Assembly (NCBI GenBank): GCA_026991065.1
Contig: JALXCG010000101.1
Coordinates: 1-8,324, forward strand
DNA: 8,324 nt
Direction: 5' to 3'
Source of the DNA: Gemmatimonadota bacterium
GTDB taxonomy: Bacteria; GCA-2686955
The notes below the pieces were generated by a model that ran no database searches, was not told the DNA's origin, and saw only the letters and a program-made list of their open reading frames with translations. The position numbers were made by a program, and so were the translations under genes. Shown here piece by piece: positions 5,406-8,324 of the stretch (position 1 is the first letter of the stretch; the number at the start of each line of letters is the position of its first letter).

Positions 5406-7811
5406 ATGCGTAGCCATTTTGGCCTTGCGCTCATCTTGGGGGTTGCCGCGGGCACGGCCCAAGCGGCGGATCACCTTTTGATCACCGAGTTCGTGGTCAC
5501 ACCGACAGCCGGTGAGTTCATTGAAATCTACAACCCGACCGCGGCGGCGATCGACCTGAGCAACTACTACCTGTCCGACGATGTCGCCCACAACGACAAC
5601 GACTATGCCCATCTGGTCGACGGCACGGCCAGTGTCTACAGCAGCGATTTCATTGCCCGTTTCCCGGCCGGCGCCAGCATCGCCGCGGGTGAGTTCGCGG
5701 TCATCTCAATGACCGATGACACGCTTTTCACCAACGAGTACGGGTCCGTTCCGGACTACGAGATCAACGATGACAGCGGCGGCACCGATGGCGTGCCCGA
5801 CATGGTCGATCCCGGCGGTCTGATCGGCTCCAGCGCCGGGCTCACCAACTCCGGCGAGATGATCGTTCTCTTCTACTGGGACGGTGCCAGCGACCTGGTA
5901 CAGGATGTGGACTATGTGGTATGGGGCGACCGCGCGGAAGGGATCGACAAGACCGGTCTCGCCATCGACGGTCCGGACGCCGACACCCTGGCCACCACCT
6001 ATCTCGCCGACACTCCGATCGCCAACCAGACCTCGGTGGCGGTAAACGGCGGCAGCGGCCAGCCGCATGACTTCGGTTTCTCCGCCGCTCGCGCTTTCCC
6101 CTTCGACGAGGTAGCAGAGATCACCACGGGCGGCAACGGCCTTACCGGCAACGATGAGACCTCCGAAGAACTCTCTCTCGCCGGCAACTGGAACGTGCAC
6201 GCGGCGCCGAGCCCGGGCTACGTCAACGTCGATGCGCCGCCGAGCATCTCCAGCCTCGCCTACTCACCCTGCATTCCGCAGGCGGGTGAAGCGGTGACGG
6301 TGAGCGCGGATGTCGTTGATGACAACCTCAACACGGTTTCTCTGCTGACCTCCCTGGACGGTGGCGCGACCTTCGATACGACCGCCATGGTCAACACCGT
6401 CGGCGACACCTATGAAGCACAAACCGCGGCTTTCCCCGCGGGCTTCACGGTCACCTTCAAGGTTTACGCGACCGATACCGGCGGCAATGACGCCGACACC
6501 TGGTTGGGCAACTATGTGGTCGAAACCATGACCAGCATCAGCGCCATCCAGAGCGACACCACCACCGGCGGCGCCTCCAACTACGACGGCACCGCGGTGA
6601 ATGTCGAAGGCTATGTGACCACCGCCTCGAATTCGCTCTCCTCCAGTTACTTCTACATCTCCCAGAGCGCCACGGCCGCGGCTTGGGAAGGGATCAAGGT
6701 CTTTGCGCCCTCCGGCCCGGCGGTTGTCGCCGAGGGCGATTGGGTGCAGATCGGCGGCCGCGTCGATGAGTACTACGGCGAGACCGAGATCGTCGCCGCG
6801 GACGATATCGACGGCCTGCACGACTGTGTCATGGTGGTCAGTTCCGACGCCACCGACATCAAGCCGCTGATTCGCACCACCGGCGTTCTCGCCGATGAGG
6901 CCTATGAAGGAGTCCTGGTCACCGCCAACGACGCCACCGCCGCGGATACGATGAATACGTACGGCGAGTGGATGCTGGATGACGGTACCGGTGCTCTGCT
7001 GGTCCGCAACGCCGCCGGCTACTCCTATGTCCCCCAGATCGGCGATGCGGCGGATGTGACCGGCGTGATCGGTTACGCCTACGGTTCGTTCGGCCTGCAA
7101 CCGCGCGATGACAGCGACTTCGACGAACTCGCGTTCAATATCCAGTTGGTCCAGTACGACAATGTCGTCGGCCCCGGCGATACCTACGATGAGTATGTGA
7201 CGCTGACCAACGGCACCACTTCGCTGGTCCATTTCGACGCCGTCGATCTGGAGTATGTGGGTCCGCCCACCGGCTCGGCTCCGCTCTTCTCGGGCAACGC
7301 CAACTTCCCGGCCGGCATGACCTACTCCACCACGGCCTCGCTGCCGATTCCGGCGATTCCGCCGGCGACCTTTGCCACCACGACTGTGGTCTCCGACGGC
7401 GGCACCCCGATCGCCTCCGACGGCGCCACGGTGGAGGCGATGCCGACCGATGCCGACGTGACGGTTCCGACCCATGGCGCGGGCACCCCGGCGCGCAAGA
7501 TCACCGGTGGCGGCACGGTAACGTGGAACATCTCGGTAACCAACACCAGCAGCAGTTCCCAGGAGCTGACCAATCTGACCGCTCATGTCGAACGCTGGAG
7601 CCACGCCGCGGCAGCCTGGGTACCGGTTGAGGACGTCTCTGTCTTCTACGGCAACCAGGTTTTGGCCCCGGGTGGCTCCGCCTCTTACAACGCCTCGGTT
7701 ACCCTGGACGCCGCTGCGTTCGGTGGCCGCTACCGCGTGCAGCATGAGGCCACTTTCACCTCCGGCATCGATTCCCAGGTGCCGACTTTCATCTTCCGCA
7801 ACGATTCCTGA
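5406..7811 (+). CDS. Large exported lamin-tail-domain protein with Ig-like and OB-like modules
   Basis: An 801-residue secreted or surface protein. The Sec signal peptide is cleaved probably after AQA at residue 20. Residues ~22-270 begin with a lamin-tail domain (LLITEFVVTP, then GEFIEIYNPTAAAIDLSNYYL, typical of bacterial LTD proteins). An Ig-like segment lies at ~275-375 (PPSISSLAYSP to FKVYATDTGGN). Two consecutive OB-fold-like segments lie at ~379-473 (VNVEGYVTT, FYISQS, GDWVQIGGRVDEYYGETEI) and ~475-575 (YGEWMLDDGTGALLV, VTGVIGYAYG). The last ~225 residues are beta-rich repeats of carbohydrate-binding or Ig type. In ExeM-like secreted nucleases such LTD and OB modules precede an endonuclease/exonuclease/phosphatase domain; none is visible here, nor is a T9SS or FlgD-type C-terminal sorting domain. 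It has only five Lys and two Cys. The start is fixed by GGAGG (5396-5400), five bases upstream. The role is probably binding or structural; the modules below the LTD are my reading, not verified. Confidence 0.85.
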   Translation: MRSHFGLALILGVAAGTAQAADHLLITEFVVTPTAGEFIEIYNPTAAAIDLSNYYLSDDVAHNDNDYAHLVDGTASVYSSDFIARFPAGASIAAGEFAVISMTDDTLFTNEYGSVPDYEINDDSGGTDGVPDMVDPGGLIGSSAGLTNSGEMIVLFYWDGASDLVQDVDYVVWGDRAEGIDKTGLAIDGPDADTLATTYLADTPIANQTSVAVNGGSGQPHDFGFSAARAFPFDEVAEITTGGNGLTGNDETSEELSLAGNWNVHAAPSPGYVNVDAPPSISSLAYSPCIPQAGEAVTVSADVVDDNLNTVSLLTSLDGGATFDTTAMVNTVGDTYEAQTAAFPAGFTVTFKVYATDTGGNDADTWLGNYVVETMTSISAIQSDTTTGGASNYDGTAVNVEGYVTTASNSLSSSYFYISQSATAAAWEGIKVFAPSGPAVVAEGDWVQIGGRVDEYYGETEIVAADDIDGLHDCVMVVSSDATDIKPLIRTTGVLADEAYEGVLVTANDATAADTMNTYGEWMLDDGTGALLVRNAAGYSYVPQIGDAADVTGVIGYAYGSFGLQPRDDSDFDELAFNIQLVQYDNVVGPGDTYDEYVTLTNGTTSLVHFDAVDLEYVGPPTGSAPLFSGNANFPAGMTYSTTASLPIPAIPPATFATTTVVSDGGTPIASDGATVEAMPTDADVTVPTHGAGTPARKITGGGTVTWNISVTNTSSSSQELTNLTAHVERWSHAAAAWVPVEDVSVFYGNQVLAPGGSASYNASVTLDAAAFGGRYRVQHEATFTSGIDSQVPTFIFRNDS

Positions 7812-7819
7812 TCGCTGAA

Positions 7820-7849
7820 GCTTTCGGCGCCGAACTCGACGCCGAAAGC
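7820..7849 (+). terminator. Perfect 10-bp hairpin just after the lamin-tail gene
   Basis: GCTTTCGGCG (7820-7829) pairs perfectly with CGCCGAAAGC (7840-7849) around a 10-nt loop, beginning 9 nt past the stop codon. No U tract follows (next bases AACCCACGG), so it is either a non-canonical terminator or a 3'-end protecting stem. Confidence 0.5.
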
Positions 7850-7867
7850 AACCCACGGAAGTACCCC

Positions 7868-7899
7868 ATCACCCCGGCCGCGGCAGCGGTCGGGGTGAT
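7868..7899 (+). terminator. 14-bp hairpin between the lamin-tail gene and the aminotransferase gene
   Basis: ATCACCCCGGCCGC (7868-7881) pairs with GCGGTCGGGGTGAT (7886-7899), 13 Watson-Crick pairs and one G-U wobble, with a 4-nt GGCA loop. It is very stable and sits 56 nt past the lamin-tail stop and 22 nt before the next start codon. A U tract is missing on both strands. It probably isolates the two transcription units, or lies in the 5' leader of the downstream gene if that gene has its own promoter between the hairpins. Confidence 0.55.
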
Positions 7900-7921
7900 T
7901 GCGTATTCGAGGAGAATCCCG

Positions 7922-8324
7922 ATGAATCCCCTGCGGGCCCACTGGTGCCTGGATCCGGCCATCCGCTTTCTGAATCATGGCTCGTTCGGGGCGACGCCCC
8001 GCTCGATCCTTGATGCTTTTCTGCATCTGCAGCAAACGCTGGAGAGAGAGCCGGTGCGTTTTTTCTTGGAGGAGTACGCGCCGCGGCTGGATCGGGCCCG
8101 CGGGGCACTCTCCGCCTTTGTCGGCGCCAGGGCGGAAAACCTGGTTTTCGTCAACAACGCGACCACGGCGGTGAACAGTGTGCTGCGTTCGATCGCATGG
8201 CAGCCGGGCGATGAGTTTCTCACCACTGATCATGCCTATGGCGCCTGCCGCAATGTGCTGGAGTGGGTAGCGGAGCGCCATGGCGGACGGGTGATTCGCG
8301 CCCCGCTTCCGTTCCCGCTGAGTG
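7922..8324 (+). CDS. Class V aminotransferase, isopenicillin-N-epimerase-like (3' end missing)
   Basis: The first 134 codons of a pyridoxal-phosphate enzyme of aminotransferase class V; the frame is open to the right edge of the window. The N-terminus FLNHGSFGATP (16-26) is characteristic of the group annotated as isopenicillin N epimerase-like, a broad set of amino acid epimerases, desulfurases and lyases. NNATTAVNSVLRS (78-90) is the helix-cap segment that contacts the PLP phosphate, and TTDHAYGACRN (101-111) is the following strand and turn. The catalytic Lys that holds PLP lies beyond the window. No signal peptide is present, so it is cytoplasmic. The start at 7922 is supported by GAGGAG (7909-7914), seven bases upstream. 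The substrate cannot be told from this fragment, and the name should not be read as evidence of beta-lactam synthesis. Confidence 0.88.
   Translation, partial: MNPLRAHWCLDPAIRFLNHGSFGATPRSILDAFLHLQQTLEREPVRFFLEEYAPRLDRARGALSAFVGARAENLVFVNNATTAVNSVLRSIAWQPGDEFLTTDHAYGACRNVLEWVAERHGGRVIRAPLPFPLS

Noticed and set aside
5168-5455. 95-codon minus-strand open frame in the divergent region
   Set aside because: It begins inside the lamin-tail gene, has no ribosome site that I can see, and its product resembles no family.
6264-7856. A 530-codon open frame on the minus strand opposite the lamin-tail gene
   Set aside because: It is a codon-bias shadow: the + frame has a signal peptide, ribosome site and recognisable domains, while the antisense product is Gly/Arg/Val low-complexity sequence with no motif.
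1-8324. CRISPR arrays, tRNA/rRNA genes, insertion sequences, attachment sites
   Set aside because: I found no regularly spaced repeats, cloverleaf-type sequence, transposase frame or long terminal inverted repeats.

Overview
The window holds the 3' part of a nitrous oxide reductase maturation operon on the + strand, then a two-gene minus-strand operon for secreted proteins, then a large secreted lamin-tail protein on the + strand, and finally the start of a PLP enzyme. It is a GC-rich, densely packed bacterial sequence with Gram-negative-style lipoprotein and Sec signals. The accessory-gene pattern lacks nosR and has NapG/NapH-type ferredoxin proteins directly joined to nosF, nosL and nosY. 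That matches the atypical (clade II) nos clusters known from Bacteroidota, Ignavibacteria, Gemmatimonadota, Anaeromyxobacter, Wolinella and candidate phyla. The large secreted lamin-tail/OB-fold protein and the matrixin protease also fit an uncultured lineage of that kind, for example the FCB superphylum or Krumholzibacteria/Eisenbacteria. The phylum assignment is a guess, not a demonstration.

Layout: 1-3848 (+) carries nosG (5' end missing), nosH, nosF, nosL and nosY. Consecutive genes are tightly packed: three junctions overlap (nosG/nosH and nosL/nosY by 4 nt, nosF/nosL by 11 nt) and the nosH/nosF junction has at most one spare base. They are therefore almost certainly one transcript. A strong hairpin at 3860-3896 sits in the 79-nt convergent gap with the next operon. 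On the minus strand (5047 down to 3928) lie a small secreted protein of unknown function and a secreted matrixin-like zinc metalloprotease, 13 nt apart. The 358-nt divergent region 5048-5405 has a terminator-like hairpin with a 7-U tract just before the minus-operon ribosome site. It also has a candidate -10 box and a 5'-end hairpin in front of the + strand gene. From 5406 to 7811 runs an 801-residue exported protein (lamin-tail domain, Ig-like and OB-like modules, no recognisable catalytic domain). Two inverted repeats follow it, and at 7922 begins a class V aminotransferase of the isopenicillin-N-epimerase-like group, cut by the window end.

How the genes work together: NosG and NosH would pass quinol electrons through FeS clusters towards the periplasm. 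NosF (ATPase) and NosY (membrane permease) form the ABC transporter that supports copper-sulfide (CuZ) site assembly in NosZ. NosL is the outward-facing lipoprotein copper chaperone. The catalytic gene nosZ and the scaffold nosD are not in the window and presumably lie upstream. The remaining genes appear unrelated to denitrification: they encode exported proteins and one metabolic enzyme.
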